Assembly (NCBI GenBank): GCA_035507915.1
Contig: DATJNS010000479.1
Span: 1 to 31,914 of the forward strand
Length of the DNA: 31,914 nt
Direction: 5' to 3'
Source: JACQAI01 sp035507915
GTDB taxonomy: Bacteria; Pseudomonadota; Alphaproteobacteria; Elsterales; Elsteraceae
Shown here: positions 9,601 through 16,949 of the stretch, piece by piece
Position numbering within the stretch: the first letter of the stretch is position 1
How the letters are laid out: each line of letters starts with the position of its first letter
Made by a program: the position numbers and the translations under genes
Notes under the pieces: generated by a model
Told to the model about the DNA's origin: nothing
Seen by the model: only the letters and a program-made list of their open reading frames with translations
The model's database searches: none

Positions 9601-9788
9601 ACCGACGACGTCATGACGTCCGGGCTGGCGCCCGGATAGAAGGTCTGCACCTGGATGGTCGGATAGTCGACCTCGGGCAGCGCCGACAGCGGCAGGAATC
9701 GAAAGCTGACGGCGCCCACCAGCATGATGGCGACCATCAGGAGCGAGGTCGCCACCGGCCGCAGGATGAAGGGACGCGACGGGCTCAT
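6693..9788 (-). CDS. mdtB: RND multidrug efflux permease, MdtB-like
   Basis: A 1031-residue HAE1 RND transporter with the normal two-fold repeat of twelve membrane helices and two large periplasmic loops. Segments diagnostic for MdtB are present: LPEVDYPTIQVQTFYPGAS, TAPLERQLGQMPG, EQEVQAAINAAGNLLPSDLP and DRTTTIRASVHDVEFELM. The proton-relay aspartates are in GFVVDDAIVMIEN near residue 401. It starts at ATG 9788, 63 bases after the end of the mdtA-like gene, and no strong ribosome-binding site is visible. It probably assembles with the MdtC-like protein into a heterotrimeric pump fed by the MdtA-like adaptor. The substrate range cannot be read from sequence; known MdtABC pumps export bile salts, novobiocin and some metal-linked compounds. 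Confidence 0.95.
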   Translation of the reverse strand: MSPSRPFILRPVATSLLMVAIMLVGAVSFRFLPLSALPEVDYPTIQVQTFYPGASPDVMTSSVTAPLERQLGQMPGLNQMASSSSAGASVITLQFDLNLTLDIAEQEVQAAINAAGNLLPSDLPAPPIYAKVNPADAPILTLAVSSKTLPLPQVEDMADQRLAQKISQLPGVGLVSISGGQRPAVRILANARALAAYGLNIDDLRTTINNANVNTPKGNFDGPTRASTINANDQLKTAAEYRDIVVAYHNGSPVRLSDVSELVDSSENTKLGAWMNTEPSVILNVQRQPGANVIAVVDTITQLLPALETAMPASIDVHVLTDRTTTIRASVHDVEFELMLAVVLVVLVIFVFLRDVSATIIPSLSVPLSIVGTFAVMYLAGFSLNNLSLMALTIATGFVVDDAIVMIENIARYVEQGEPPLQAALKGAEQIGFTIVSLTVSLIAVLIPLLFMGDVVGRLFREFAITLAVTILISAVVALTLVPMMCAKLLRHRHEREQGSFARTTQRWFDAVIAGYGRCLDWVLDHQAPTLIVAVATLGLTVFLYIEIPKGFFPVQDTGLIQGVSEAPQTVSYAAMAERQQALAQIILKDPDVVSLSSFIGVDGTNMTLNSGRFLINLKPRDERSTNVSDVIRRIEREVADIPGVTLYMQPVQDLTIDTSVSRTQYQFVVEDANPDELATWIPKLLDRLNQLPEIEDVATTSQDQGLSTYVEVDRDTAGRFGITLATVDNALYDAFGQRIISTIFTQASQYRVILQADAASQTLDSLYLPSANGGQVRLMSIAKVKEMAAPLQISHLGQFPAVTISFNLAPDASLGAAVDAIRAAQQAIGVPRSLMTSFQGSALAFQSSLANELFLILAAIVTMYIVLGVLYESYIHPITILSTLPSAGVGALLALMLVGSELDVIAIIGIVLLIGIVKKNAIMMIDFALDAERHEGKSPREAIHQACLLRFRPILMTTMSALLGALPLMIGTGTGSELRHPLGITIVGGLIVSQLLTLFTTPVIYLGFDGLARRLRGRGTAERPAEDLAP

Positions 9789-9851
9789 GGATGGCGGATC
9801 AGCCGCGCGAGCGGCCTTGGCGGCAACCCTGCGCGCGCGCCCGGGTCGGCG

Positions 9852-11147
9852 TCATTGCGGCGGCCGGTGGTGCCCTTGGCCCTGGCCCGCGCCCTGTCGT
9901 TTCGGCGCCGCCGCCCCGGCCGCCGCCGTCGGCGCGGCGGCCTGCGGGTCCGGCACGGTGACCTTGGCGCCGTCGCGCAGCTTGTCGGCGCCGTCGACGA
10001 CGACCCGCGCCCCGACGTCCAGGCCGCTCGCGATCGCGACTTGATCATTGGCGCTTGCGCCGAGCTTGACGGCCTCGACCTTCACCGTGCTGTCGGGCTC
10101 GACCGCGTAGACGAACGTGCCCGGCGCGCCACGCTGGATCGCGCTGCTCGGCACCAGCACGACGTTCTGCTCGGTGTTGACCAGGAGCTCGACGTTGACG
10201 AACTGGTTGGGGAACAGCGTCTCGTCCGGGTTGTCGAACAGCGCGCGGAGCTTGAAGGTCCCGGTGGTGACGTCGATCTGGTTGTCGATCGTCATCAAAT
10301 TGCCGACCGCGAGCTGGGTGCTCTGGCTGCGATCGAACGCCGTGACCTTGAGCGTCGCGCCGGCGCGCAGCTGCTTCAGCACGGCCTGCAAATTGTCCTC
10401 GGGCAGGGTGAAGATCACCGTGATGGGCTGAACCTGGGTGATGACGACCAGACCGTTGGCGTCGCTGGTCTGCACGTAGTTGCCCTGGTCGATCTGGCGC
10501 AGGCCGACCCGCCCGGTGATCGGCGAGGTGATGTGACAATAGGTCAGGTTGAGCTTGGCGTTGTCGACCGTCGCCTGGTCGGCGCGCACCGTGCCTTGAT
10601 ATTGGCGGACCAGCGCCGCCTGGGTGTCGAGCTGCTGGGTCGCGATCGAGTCCTGGGCGACCAGGGTGCGATAGCGCTTGAGGTCGACCTCGGCGTTGGT
10701 GAGCAGCGCCTGGTCGTGGAGCAGGTTGCCCTGGGCCTGGTCGAGCGCCGCCTGGTAGGGCCGCGGATCGATCACCGCGAGAAGGTCGCCCTGGTGGACC
10801 AGCTGGCCCTCCTGGAACGCGACCAGGCTCAGTTGGCCGTTGATCTGGGTCTTGACCGTCACCGTGGCGAGCGAGGTGACGGTGCCGAGCGCGTTGAAGA
10901 TGATCGGCATGTCGCCCTTCTGCGCGGTCGCGACCGCGACGGGCATCGGACCGGCGGCGCCGAACCGGCCGCCCGCCGCCGCCTTGGTCGCATGGCGCGG
11001 ATAGACGAGCCAAACCACGCCGGCGATCACCAGCAGGATCAGGAGCCCCCAGACGATGGCGCGCCAGGGGCGGCCGGCGCGCCGGCTTCCGGAAAGCGGC
11101 AAGGGGCGGGGTCCGCGCCCCGGTTTGTCAGCCGTCTGGTCGATCAT
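9852..11147 (-). CDS. mdtA: RND efflux membrane fusion protein, MdtA-like
   Basis: A 431-residue periplasmic adaptor anchored by one N-terminal membrane helix (about residues 30-50, AIVWGLLILLVIAGVVWLV). The order of domains is that of MdtA: a split lipoyl/barrel-sandwich domain (TVKTQINGQLSLVAFQEGQ, then SPITGRVGLRQIDQGNYVQ), an alpha-helical hairpin between them, a beta-barrel with VQPITVIFTLPEDNL, and a membrane-proximal domain with NQFVNVELLVNTEQNVVLVP. The C-terminal 40 residues are Ala/Gly/Gln-rich and low in complexity. ATG 11147 is the first in-frame ATG. It lies 149 bases beyond the end of the upstream pump gene, the largest gap within the efflux island, so a separate promoter is possible here. 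Confidence 0.93.
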   Translation of the reverse strand: MIDQTADKPGRGPRPLPLSGSRRAGRPWRAIVWGLLILLVIAGVVWLVYPRHATKAAAGGRFGAAGPMPVAVATAQKGDMPIIFNALGTVTSLATVTVKTQINGQLSLVAFQEGQLVHQGDLLAVIDPRPYQAALDQAQGNLLHDQALLTNAEVDLKRYRTLVAQDSIATQQLDTQAALVRQYQGTVRADQATVDNAKLNLTYCHITSPITGRVGLRQIDQGNYVQTSDANGLVVITQVQPITVIFTLPEDNLQAVLKQLRAGATLKVTAFDRSQSTQLAVGNLMTIDNQIDVTTGTFKLRALFDNPDETLFPNQFVNVELLVNTEQNVVLVPSSAIQRGAPGTFVYAVEPDSTVKVEAVKLGASANDQVAIASGLDVGARVVVDGADKLRDGAKVTVPDPQAAAPTAAAGAAAPKRQGAGQGQGHHRPPQ

Positions 11148-11296
11148 GCGCGGTCACGGTCCATCGGCGCGGCGTCCGAGAGGGGCGCCACGGCCTCCGT
11201 TATACGTCCCAACCGGGGCATTTCGTGTACGAATTAGCCCCTCCCTCTGGGTCGCCGCCCGCGTCGGCGCAGCCGTCCTGGCTTCCCTGACCCCCG
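11148..11296. other. Intergenic gap inside the efflux island
   Basis: This 149-base gap separates the upstream adaptor/pump pair from the mdtABC-like genes. It is lower in GC than the genes around its middle. Read leftward, it holds a -10-like TATAAC (plus-strand 11197-11202), but I see no convincing -35 at the right distance. I see no hairpin followed by a T-run that would act as a terminator. The gap may hold an internal promoter, or the six efflux genes may form one transcript. Confidence 0.4.
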
Positions 11297-14200
11297 CTAC
11301 TCGGCCGCCTCGGCCGCACCGGCATGGAGCAGGCGCTGGGCGCGCGACAGTCGCGGCTCGTTAACGCGCCCGCCCTTGGCCCAGTTGCTCAGGCGGTCCA
11401 TGTAAAGATACACGACCGGCGTCGTGTAGAGCGTCAGCACCTGGCTCAGCAGCAGGCCGCCCACCATGGCGAAGCCGAGCGGCTTGCGCAGCTCCGAGCC
11501 GGTGCCTTCGGCGAGCATCAGGGGCAGGCCGCCGAGCAACGCCGCCATCGTCGTCATCATGATCGGACGGAAGCGCAGCAGGCAGGCCTTGTAGATCGAA
11601 TCGATGGGCTTGAGGCCCTCGGCGCGCTCGGCGGCCAAGGCGAAGTCGATCATCATGATCGCGTTCTTCTTGACGATGCCGATCAGGAGGATGATGCCGA
11701 TCAGCGCGATCACGCTGAGGTCCATCCCGGCCATCATCAGGATCAGGAGCGCGCCGACGCCGGCCGACGGCAAGGTCGACAGAATGGTCAGCGGGTGGAT
11801 GTAGCTCTCGTAGAGCATGCCGAGGATCAGGTAGACGACGACGATCGCCGCGGCGATCAGGTACGGCTGGCTCGCGAGCGACGACTGGAAGGCCTGCGCG
11901 GTGCCCTGGAAGGTGCCGACCAGGCTCGGCGGCATGTGCATCTCGGCGCTGGCGGCGCGGATCGCGTCGACCGCCTGGCCGAGCGCGACGCCTTGCGCCA
12001 GGTTGAACGACAGCGTGACCGCCGGGAACTGGCTCTGGTGGCTGACCGACAGGTAGCCGGCCTTCGACGTGTCGAAATGCACGAAGGTCGATAGCGGCAC
12101 CTGCTGACCCGTGATCGGCGACTTGACGTAGATCTTGTGCAGGGTGTCGGGATCGCCCTGCAGCTCGGGCGGCACCTCGAGGACGACGTGATACGTGTTG
12201 GTCTGGCTGAAATACTGGGTCACCTGGCGCTGGCCGAACGCGTCGTAGAGCGTATCGTCGATCAGCTGCGGCTGGATGCCGAAGCGTGCCGCCGTGTCGC
12301 GGTCGATCGTCAGGGTGGCGGTCGCGGCGCGCGTCTGCTGATCGCTCGCCACGTCGGTCAGCGGCGCCAGCGTGCGCATCTTGTCGAGGATGCGCGGCGC
12401 CCAGTCGTTGAGCTCGTTGAGATCGGCGTCCTGCAGGGTGAACTGGTACTGCGTGCGCGACAGGCGGCCGCCGACGTTGATGTCCTGGGCGGCCTGCATG
12501 AACAGCGTGACGCCGGTGACCGGCGCCACCTGCGGACGCAGGCGGCGGATCACCTCGTCGGCGCTCGCGGTGCGCTGATCGCGCGGCTTGAGCACGATCC
12601 AGAAGCGGGCGGAGTTGTTGACCGGCGAGAAGCCGGTGGCGCCGACGAAGGTCGCGAACGTGTCGACCGCGGGATCCTTGGCGACGATGCCGGCGATGAC
12701 CAACGCCTTCTCGCTCATGCCCTTGAACGAGATGTCCTCGTTCGCCTCGGCCTGGCCGAAGATGAAGCCGACGTCCTGCTGCGGGAAGAAGCCCTTCGGA
12801 ATCTTGACGTAGAGGTAGCCGTTCAGCGCGATGGTGGCGAACAGGATCATCAAGGTGATGAGCTGGTGGCGCAGCACCCAATCGAGCCCGCGGCGATAGA
12901 CCGCGAGCAAGGCGTCGAAGAACGCCTCGCACAGCATGTAGAGCCGGCCATGCCGGGCGTGCTTCGGATCCTTGAGGAACCGCGAGCACATCATCGGCGT
13001 GAGCGTCAGTGAGACGATCGCCGACACCACGATGGTCACCGTCACCGTCACGGCGAACTCGCGGAACAGGCGCCCGACGATGCCGCCCATCAGCAACAGC
13101 GGAATGAACACCGCGACCAGGGAGCAGCTGATCGAGACGATGGTGAAGCCGATCTCGCCGGCGCCCTTGAGCGCCGCCTCGAACGGCTCCATGCCCTCCT
13201 CGACGTGCCGGTAGACGTTCTCGAGCATCACGATGGCGTCGTCGACCACGAAGCCGACCGCGATGGTCAGCGCCATCATGGACAGATTGTCGATGCTGTA
13301 GCCGAGCACGTACATCACGGCGAACGTGCCGATCAGCGACATCGGCACCGTGATGCTCGGAATCACCGTCGCCCAGAAACTGCGCAGGAACAGGAAGATC
13401 ACGCCGACCACCAGCGCGATGGTGATCAGCATGGTCTCCTGGACGTCGGCGACCGAGGCGCGGATCGTCTGGGTGCGGTCGGCCAGGATGCTGATGTCGA
13501 TCGACGGCGGGATCGCCGCCTGCAGGCGCGGCAAGGTGGCGCGGACGCGGTTGACCGCGTCGATCACGTTGGCGCCCGGCTGCTTGAACACGGCGAGCTG
13601 GATGCCGCGCCGGCCCTTCTGCCAGGCCGCCAGCTTGAGGTTCTCGGCGGCGTCGAGGGCGACGCCGACGTCCTTGATGCGGATCGGCGAGCCGTTGCGG
13701 TAGGCCAGCACGATGTTGTCCCACTCGGACGCGTGCATCAGCTGGTCGTTGTCGTAGATCGTGAAGCTCTGGTTGGGTCCGTCGAAGGTGCCTTTGGGCG
13801 AGTCGACGGTGGCGTTGGCCAGCACGGCCCGCACGTCCTCGAGGCTCATGCCGATCGAGGCGAGCTTGACGGGGTCGACCTGGATGCGCACCGCCGGCTT
13901 CTGCTCGCCGTTGATGCCGACCTGGGCGATGTTGGGCAGCTGGGAGATCTGCTGGGCGAGGATGGTGTCGGCGTATTCGTCGACCTCGGTGATCGGCAAG
14001 GTGTCCGAGTTCACCGCGATCACGAGGATCGGCGCGTCCGCCGGATTGACCTTGCGATAGGTCGGCGGCGACGGCAGCGTCTTGGGGAGCTGGCCGCCGG
14101 CGGCGTTGATCGCCGACTGCACGTCCTGGGCGGCGGCGTCGATGTTGCGGTTGAGGTCGAACTGCACGGTGATCGCCGACACCGCCGAGCCGCTGGTCGA

Positions 14201-14443
14201 GGTCAGCTGCGTGACGCCGGGGATCTGCGAGAACTGCCGCTCGAGCGGCTGGGACACCGAGGACGCCATGGTGACCGGGCTCGCGCCCGGGAAATTCGTG
14301 GTGACCACGATGGTCGGAAAGTCGACCTGGGGCAGCGGCGCCACCGGCAGCGACGGGTAGGCGACCATGCCGATCAGCAGGATGCCGATCATCAGCAGCG
14401 ACGTCGCGACCGGGCGGATGATGAACGGCGTCGAGATGCTCAT
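11297..14443 (-). CDS. RND multidrug efflux permease (third HAE1-type pump)
   Basis: A 1048-residue HAE1 RND transporter. The N-terminus FIIRPVATSLLMIGILLIG, the LPVAPLPQVDFPTIVV segment, NPADAPILVIAVNSD and DRTQTIRASVADVQETM place it among the MdtB/MdtC/MuxBC-like pumps. The proton-relay aspartates are in GFVVDDAIVMLEN near residue 401. It is clearly homologous to the two pumps downstream but not a recent copy, since residues differ throughout. It begins at ATG 14443, nine bases after the stop of its own adaptor gene, and ends at TAG 11297-11299. With one pump and one adaptor, it probably forms a homotrimeric system that borrows the NodT-type channel at the end of the island. Confidence 0.94.
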   Translation of the reverse strand: MSISTPFIIRPVATSLLMIGILLIGMVAYPSLPVAPLPQVDFPTIVVTTNFPGASPVTMASSVSQPLERQFSQIPGVTQLTSTSGSAVSAITVQFDLNRNIDAAAQDVQSAINAAGGQLPKTLPSPPTYRKVNPADAPILVIAVNSDTLPITEVDEYADTILAQQISQLPNIAQVGINGEQKPAVRIQVDPVKLASIGMSLEDVRAVLANATVDSPKGTFDGPNQSFTIYDNDQLMHASEWDNIVLAYRNGSPIRIKDVGVALDAAENLKLAAWQKGRRGIQLAVFKQPGANVIDAVNRVRATLPRLQAAIPPSIDISILADRTQTIRASVADVQETMLITIALVVGVIFLFLRSFWATVIPSITVPMSLIGTFAVMYVLGYSIDNLSMMALTIAVGFVVDDAIVMLENVYRHVEEGMEPFEAALKGAGEIGFTIVSISCSLVAVFIPLLLMGGIVGRLFREFAVTVTVTIVVSAIVSLTLTPMMCSRFLKDPKHARHGRLYMLCEAFFDALLAVYRRGLDWVLRHQLITLMILFATIALNGYLYVKIPKGFFPQQDVGFIFGQAEANEDISFKGMSEKALVIAGIVAKDPAVDTFATFVGATGFSPVNNSARFWIVLKPRDQRTASADEVIRRLRPQVAPVTGVTLFMQAAQDINVGGRLSRTQYQFTLQDADLNELNDWAPRILDKMRTLAPLTDVASDQQTRAATATLTIDRDTAARFGIQPQLIDDTLYDAFGQRQVTQYFSQTNTYHVVLEVPPELQGDPDTLHKIYVKSPITGQQVPLSTFVHFDTSKAGYLSVSHQSQFPAVTLSFNLAQGVALGQAVDAIRAASAEMHMPPSLVGTFQGTAQAFQSSLASQPYLIAAAIVVVYLILGMLYESYIHPLTILSTLPSAGVGALLILMMAGMDLSVIALIGIILLIGIVKKNAIMMIDFALAAERAEGLKPIDSIYKACLLRFRPIMMTTMAALLGGLPLMLAEGTGSELRKPLGFAMVGGLLLSQVLTLYTTPVVYLYMDRLSNWAKGGRVNEPRLSRAQRLLHAGAAEAAE

Positions 14444-14452
14444 GTCGGTCGC

Positions 14453-15667
14453 CTAGGCTCCGGGTTTGGGGGTGGCTTTGTCTCCTCCTGCCGTCGCTGT
14501 ATCGACCCGAACCCCGGGCCGCAGCTTGTATTGGCCGTCGACCACGACGCGTTCGCCCGCGGTCAGCCCGGTGCTGATCACCGCGATGCCGTCGCGGATC
14601 TGGAGCACCTTGATGTCGTGCATCTCGACCGTGTCGTCGGGCTTGATGACGTAGGCGTAGGTGCCGCTGGGGCCGCGCTGCACGACCTGCGCCGGGACGG
14701 TGACGACGCCGCGCCGCACGCCCAGCATCAGGCGGGCGCTGACGAACTCGCCGGGCCACAGCGCATTCTTGAGGTTGGGGAACGTCGCCTTGAGCCGGAT
14801 CGTGCCGGTCGTCTGGTCGATCTGGTTGTCGATCAGCGCCAGCGTGCCTTCGTCGATGACGCTCGACTCGTCGCGCTTGTTGGCGATCACCTTGAGCTGG
14901 CCCTTGGCCATTTCCTCGTGCACGTCGTCGAGCACGTCCTGCGGCAGGGTGAAGATCACCGAGATCGGCTGCAGCTGCGTGATCACGACGATGCCGCCGG
15001 CGTCGCCCGCGTGCACGATGTTGCCCTGGTCGATCAGGCGCACGCCGGTACGCCCGTCGAGCGGCGCCGTGATGGTCGTGTAGCCGAGCTGGACGCGCGC
15101 GTTGTCGATCATCGCCTGATCGCCCTGGATCGCGGCATCGAGCTGGGCGACCAGGGCGTTCTGCGTGTCGACGCTCTGGCGCGTCGCGAATTCGCGCTGC
15201 ACCAGGCTCGAGTAGCGCTGCAGGTCGAGCTTGGCGTTCAGGAGCTTGGCCTCGTCGCTCGCCTTGTTGGCGATCGCCTGGCCGAGCGCGGCCTGGAACG
15301 GCCGCGGGTCGATCTGGGCCAGCACGTCGCCCGCCTTGACCTCCTGGCCTTCGACGAAGGCGATCTTGTCGAGCTGGCCGTCGACGCGCGCCTTGACCGT
15401 GACGGTGTTGAAGGCTTGCACCGTGCCGAGCCCGTTCAGGTAGAGCTGGACGTCGCGCGTCTCGGCCGTGCCGGCGAGCACCGGAACGGCGGGCGGCGCC
15501 TGACGCGCCGCCGGGGTCGCGGTCGCCGGCTCTCGGACGACGTACCAGGCGATGCCGCCGCCCACGACCGCCGCCACGACGAGGAGCATGACGATCCGGC
15601 GCATGGTCAGGATCGGCTGGGCCATGGGTGACGCGACATCGGCGGCTGGGGCATCTCGATCCATCAT
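14453..15667 (-). CDS. RND efflux membrane fusion protein (upstream adaptor)
   Basis: A 404-residue periplasmic adaptor with an N-terminal anchor helix (about residues 26-46, RIVMLLVVAAVVGGGIAWYV). It has the usual order of barrel-sandwich halves around a helical hairpin (TVKARVDGQLDKIAFVEGQ, then APLDGRTGVRLIDQGNIV), a beta-barrel with LQPISVIFTLPQDVL, and a C-terminal domain with VPAQVVQRGPSGTYAYVI. It is a diverged paralogue of the MdtA-like protein. It is the first gene of the leftward island. Two adjacent ATG codons (15667 and 15664) could start it, and neither has a strong ribosome-binding site. Upstream lies the dyad-rich control region shared with the divergent sigma-factor operon. 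Confidence 0.93.
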   Translation of the reverse strand: MMDRDAPAADVASPMAQPILTMRRIVMLLVVAAVVGGGIAWYVVREPATATPAARQAPPAVPVLAGTAETRDVQLYLNGLGTVQAFNTVTVKARVDGQLDKIAFVEGQEVKAGDVLAQIDPRPFQAALGQAIANKASDEAKLLNAKLDLQRYSSLVQREFATRQSVDTQNALVAQLDAAIQGDQAMIDNARVQLGYTTITAPLDGRTGVRLIDQGNIVHAGDAGGIVVITQLQPISVIFTLPQDVLDDVHEEMAKGQLKVIANKRDESSVIDEGTLALIDNQIDQTTGTIRLKATFPNLKNALWPGEFVSARLMLGVRRGVVTVPAQVVQRGPSGTYAYVIKPDDTVEMHDIKVLQIRDGIAVISTGLTAGERVVVDGQYKLRPGVRVDTATAGGDKATPKPGA

Positions 15668-15739
15668 CTAGTGGCCGGGTCGGGCGGTCCAGCCGCCAGC
15701 CCGCCGGGGCTGCAAAACGGGTGCCGAAGCCCGCGCTCG

Positions 15740-15754
15740 CCGTCCGTCGGACGG
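15740..15754. promoter_or_regulatory. Perfect 7-1-7 palindrome, candidate operator
   Basis: CCGTCCG, one T, then CGGACGG: seven bases on each side pair perfectly around a single central base. It lies 73 bases upstream of the efflux island's first ATG and is symmetric like a dimeric regulator site. No matching regulator gene of a classic dimeric family is adjacent, so the binding protein is unknown. In a GC-rich genome a 7-bp dyad can occur by chance. Confidence 0.35.
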
Positions 15755-15794
15755 TGGTTCGCGCTGGGCAACCTGTTTTAAACTCGCGACGGCT

Positions 15795-15857
15795 CGAAAC
15801 CCTGCGCGGTTTGGTCGATGTTTGTCGTAACGGTGGGGCACGGCGCGCAGGGTTTCG
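15795..15857. promoter_or_regulatory. 14-bp perfect inverted repeat with a further direct half-site
   Basis: CGAAACCCTGCGCG at 15795-15808 pairs perfectly with CGCGCAGGGTTTCG at 15844-15857 across a 35-base spacer. The left-arm motif GCTCGAAACC (15792-15801) recurs as a direct copy at 15906-15915, making three copies of CGAAACC in the region. A perfect TGAACGTTCA palindrome (15864-15873) sits just to the right. The arms are too far apart for a typical terminator and no T-run follows. Paired operator sites, or two opposed promoter -35 elements, are more likely. Confidence 0.5.
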
Positions 15858-15969
15858 TGGGCGTGAACGTTCAACGGTGGTACGGCCCAGGTCGCCCGAT
15901 ACGCCGCTCGAAACCGACGGATCGTGTCCGCTGGACCTGCCGGGGCTGGGAAGTGGCCTGAGCCGTACC

Positions 15970-16509
15970 ATGGGGGAGCCCAGCGATGAAGAACTCATGG
16001 CCCGGATCGCCGATGCCGACGCGAGGGCGTTCGAGACCCTGGTGGCGCGGCATGGCGAGCGCGCGTTCGGGCTCGCCTTCCGCATCACGCGCAACGCCGC
16101 CGACGCCGACGAGGTCGTCCAGGAGGCCATGCTGCGGGTGTGGACCAACGCGCCGCGCTGGCGGCCCCAGGCGGCGTTTCGCACCTGGCTCTATCGCGTG
16201 CTCGTCAATCTCTGCCTGGATCGCCGGCGCCATGCGCCGTTCGCGAGCCTCGATGCCGCCGGCGACCCGCCCGACGACGCGCCCGACGCGGCGGCCCGCC
16301 TCGAGGTCGACGAGACCGCTCGCCAGGTCATGGCCGGCCTCGATGCCTTGCCGGAACGCCAGCGTGTCGCGCTGGTTCTCACCTATTATGAAGAGCTCAG
16401 CAACGCCGACGCGGCCGCCATCATGGCGACCTCGGTCTCCGGCATCGAAGCGCTCCTGGTGCGCGCCAAACGGGCGCTCCGCCAGTCGCTGCGACCGCTG
16501 ATGGAGTGA
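15970..16509 (+). CDS. ECF-type RNA polymerase sigma factor
   Basis: A 179-residue extracytoplasmic-function sigma factor. Region 2 spans about residues 21-87, from FETLVARHGERAFGLAFRIT through VVQEAMLRVW and FRTWLYRVLVNLCLDRRR. Region 4 spans about 124-170, with LPERQRVALVLTYYEELSN and the helix-turn-helix reading AAIMATSVSGIEALLVRAKR. An acidic Pro/Asp-rich linker separates them and there is no region 3, as expected. ATG 15970 is chosen because similarity begins there; the frame is open far upstream but is Arg-rich and unlike any sigma factor. Its TGA overlaps the next gene's GTG. It heads a three-gene operon with its likely anti-sigma and sensor, divergent from the RND island. Confidence 0.92.
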   Translation: MGEPSDEELMARIADADARAFETLVARHGERAFGLAFRITRNAADADEVVQEAMLRVWTNAPRWRPQAAFRTWLYRVLVNLCLDRRRHAPFASLDAAGDPPDDAPDAAARLEVDETARQVMAGLDALPERQRVALVLTYYEELSNADAAAIMATSVSGIEALLVRAKRALRQSLRPLME

Positions 16510-16949
16510 CGACCGTGCGCCTCAAGCAATTTCTTCGGCTGATCGACATTCACGGTGCGGATCCCGCGCGCTGGCCGGCCGCCGAGCGCGCCCAGGCGCT
16601 GCAGCGGGCCGCGACCGACCCGGCGGCACAGCGCGCGCTCGACGAGGCGCGCCGCCTCGCCGCGCTGTTGGCCCGCGCGCCGGCGCCGCCGTCGGGCGAC
16701 GCCGGGCGGCGCGTCGCGGCGGCGCTTGCGCGCCTGCCGGCGCAGCAATCGCCTTATTGGTGGCCGGCGCCGATCGCGCTGTGGGACCTGCTGCCCCGGT
16801 GGCCGCGGACGGTGGCGCTCGCCACCATGGCGGCGCTCGGCATCCTGGTCGGGTTGACCGATCTCGGCGGCGCCCCCGCGCCGGCCTCGAGCGCCGATCT
16901 CAGCGCCCTGATCTTCGATCCCAATCCGCAGATCGGGCTCGGCCAGTGA
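16506..16949 (+). CDS. Probable one-pass anti-sigma factor
   Basis: A 147-residue protein with a charged, helical, cytoplasmic N-terminal region, one membrane helix near residues 101-119 (RTVALATMAALGILVGLTD) and a short periplasmic tail. Size, topology and position directly after an ECF sigma gene point to an anti-sigma factor. There is no zinc-binding HxxxCxxC motif, so it is not of the classic ZAS type; CnrY-like anti-sigmas also lack it. GTG 16506 forms a GTGA overlap with the sigma gene; a second in-frame GTG at 16515 is possible. Its own stop overlaps the third gene in the same way. The role is inferred from context more than from sequence. Confidence 0.75.
   Translation: MTTVRLKQFLRLIDIHGADPARWPAAERAQALQRAATDPAAQRALDEARRLAALLARAPAPPSGDAGRRVAAALARLPAQQSPYWWPAPIALWDLLPRWPRTVALATMAALGILVGLTDLGGAPAPASSADLSALIFDPNPQIGLGQ

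Larger units (their letters stand above)
15668..15969. promoter_or_regulatory. Divergent control region between the efflux island and the ECF sigma operon
   Basis: This 302-base stretch has no supported gene, although the sigma frame stays open through most of it. It must contain the promoters of both the leftward efflux island and the rightward sigma operon. It includes an AT-rich patch (TTTTAAA near 15776-15782) and several symmetric elements described separately. I looked for the common ECF promoter pattern (GAAC about 16-17 bases before CGTT) on both strands and found no good match, so the promoters are not assigned. Confidence 0.6.

Noticed and set aside
15628..15969. A 114-residue N-terminal extension of the sigma factor
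   Set aside because: The extension is Arg/Pro-rich with no sigma similarity and would cover the divergent promoter region. Family similarity begins right after ATG 15970.
15668..15969. A standard ECF autoregulatory promoter (GAAC, 16-17 bases, CGTT)
   Set aside because: GAAC occurs at 15865-15868, but no CGTT-like element lies at the right distance on either strand.
11361..16184. A 1607-codon minus-strand frame spanning the third pump, its adaptor and the sigma gene
   Set aside because: It runs through two well-supported genes in another frame and is Arg-rich with no domain. Lack of stop codons is a result of high GC at third positions.
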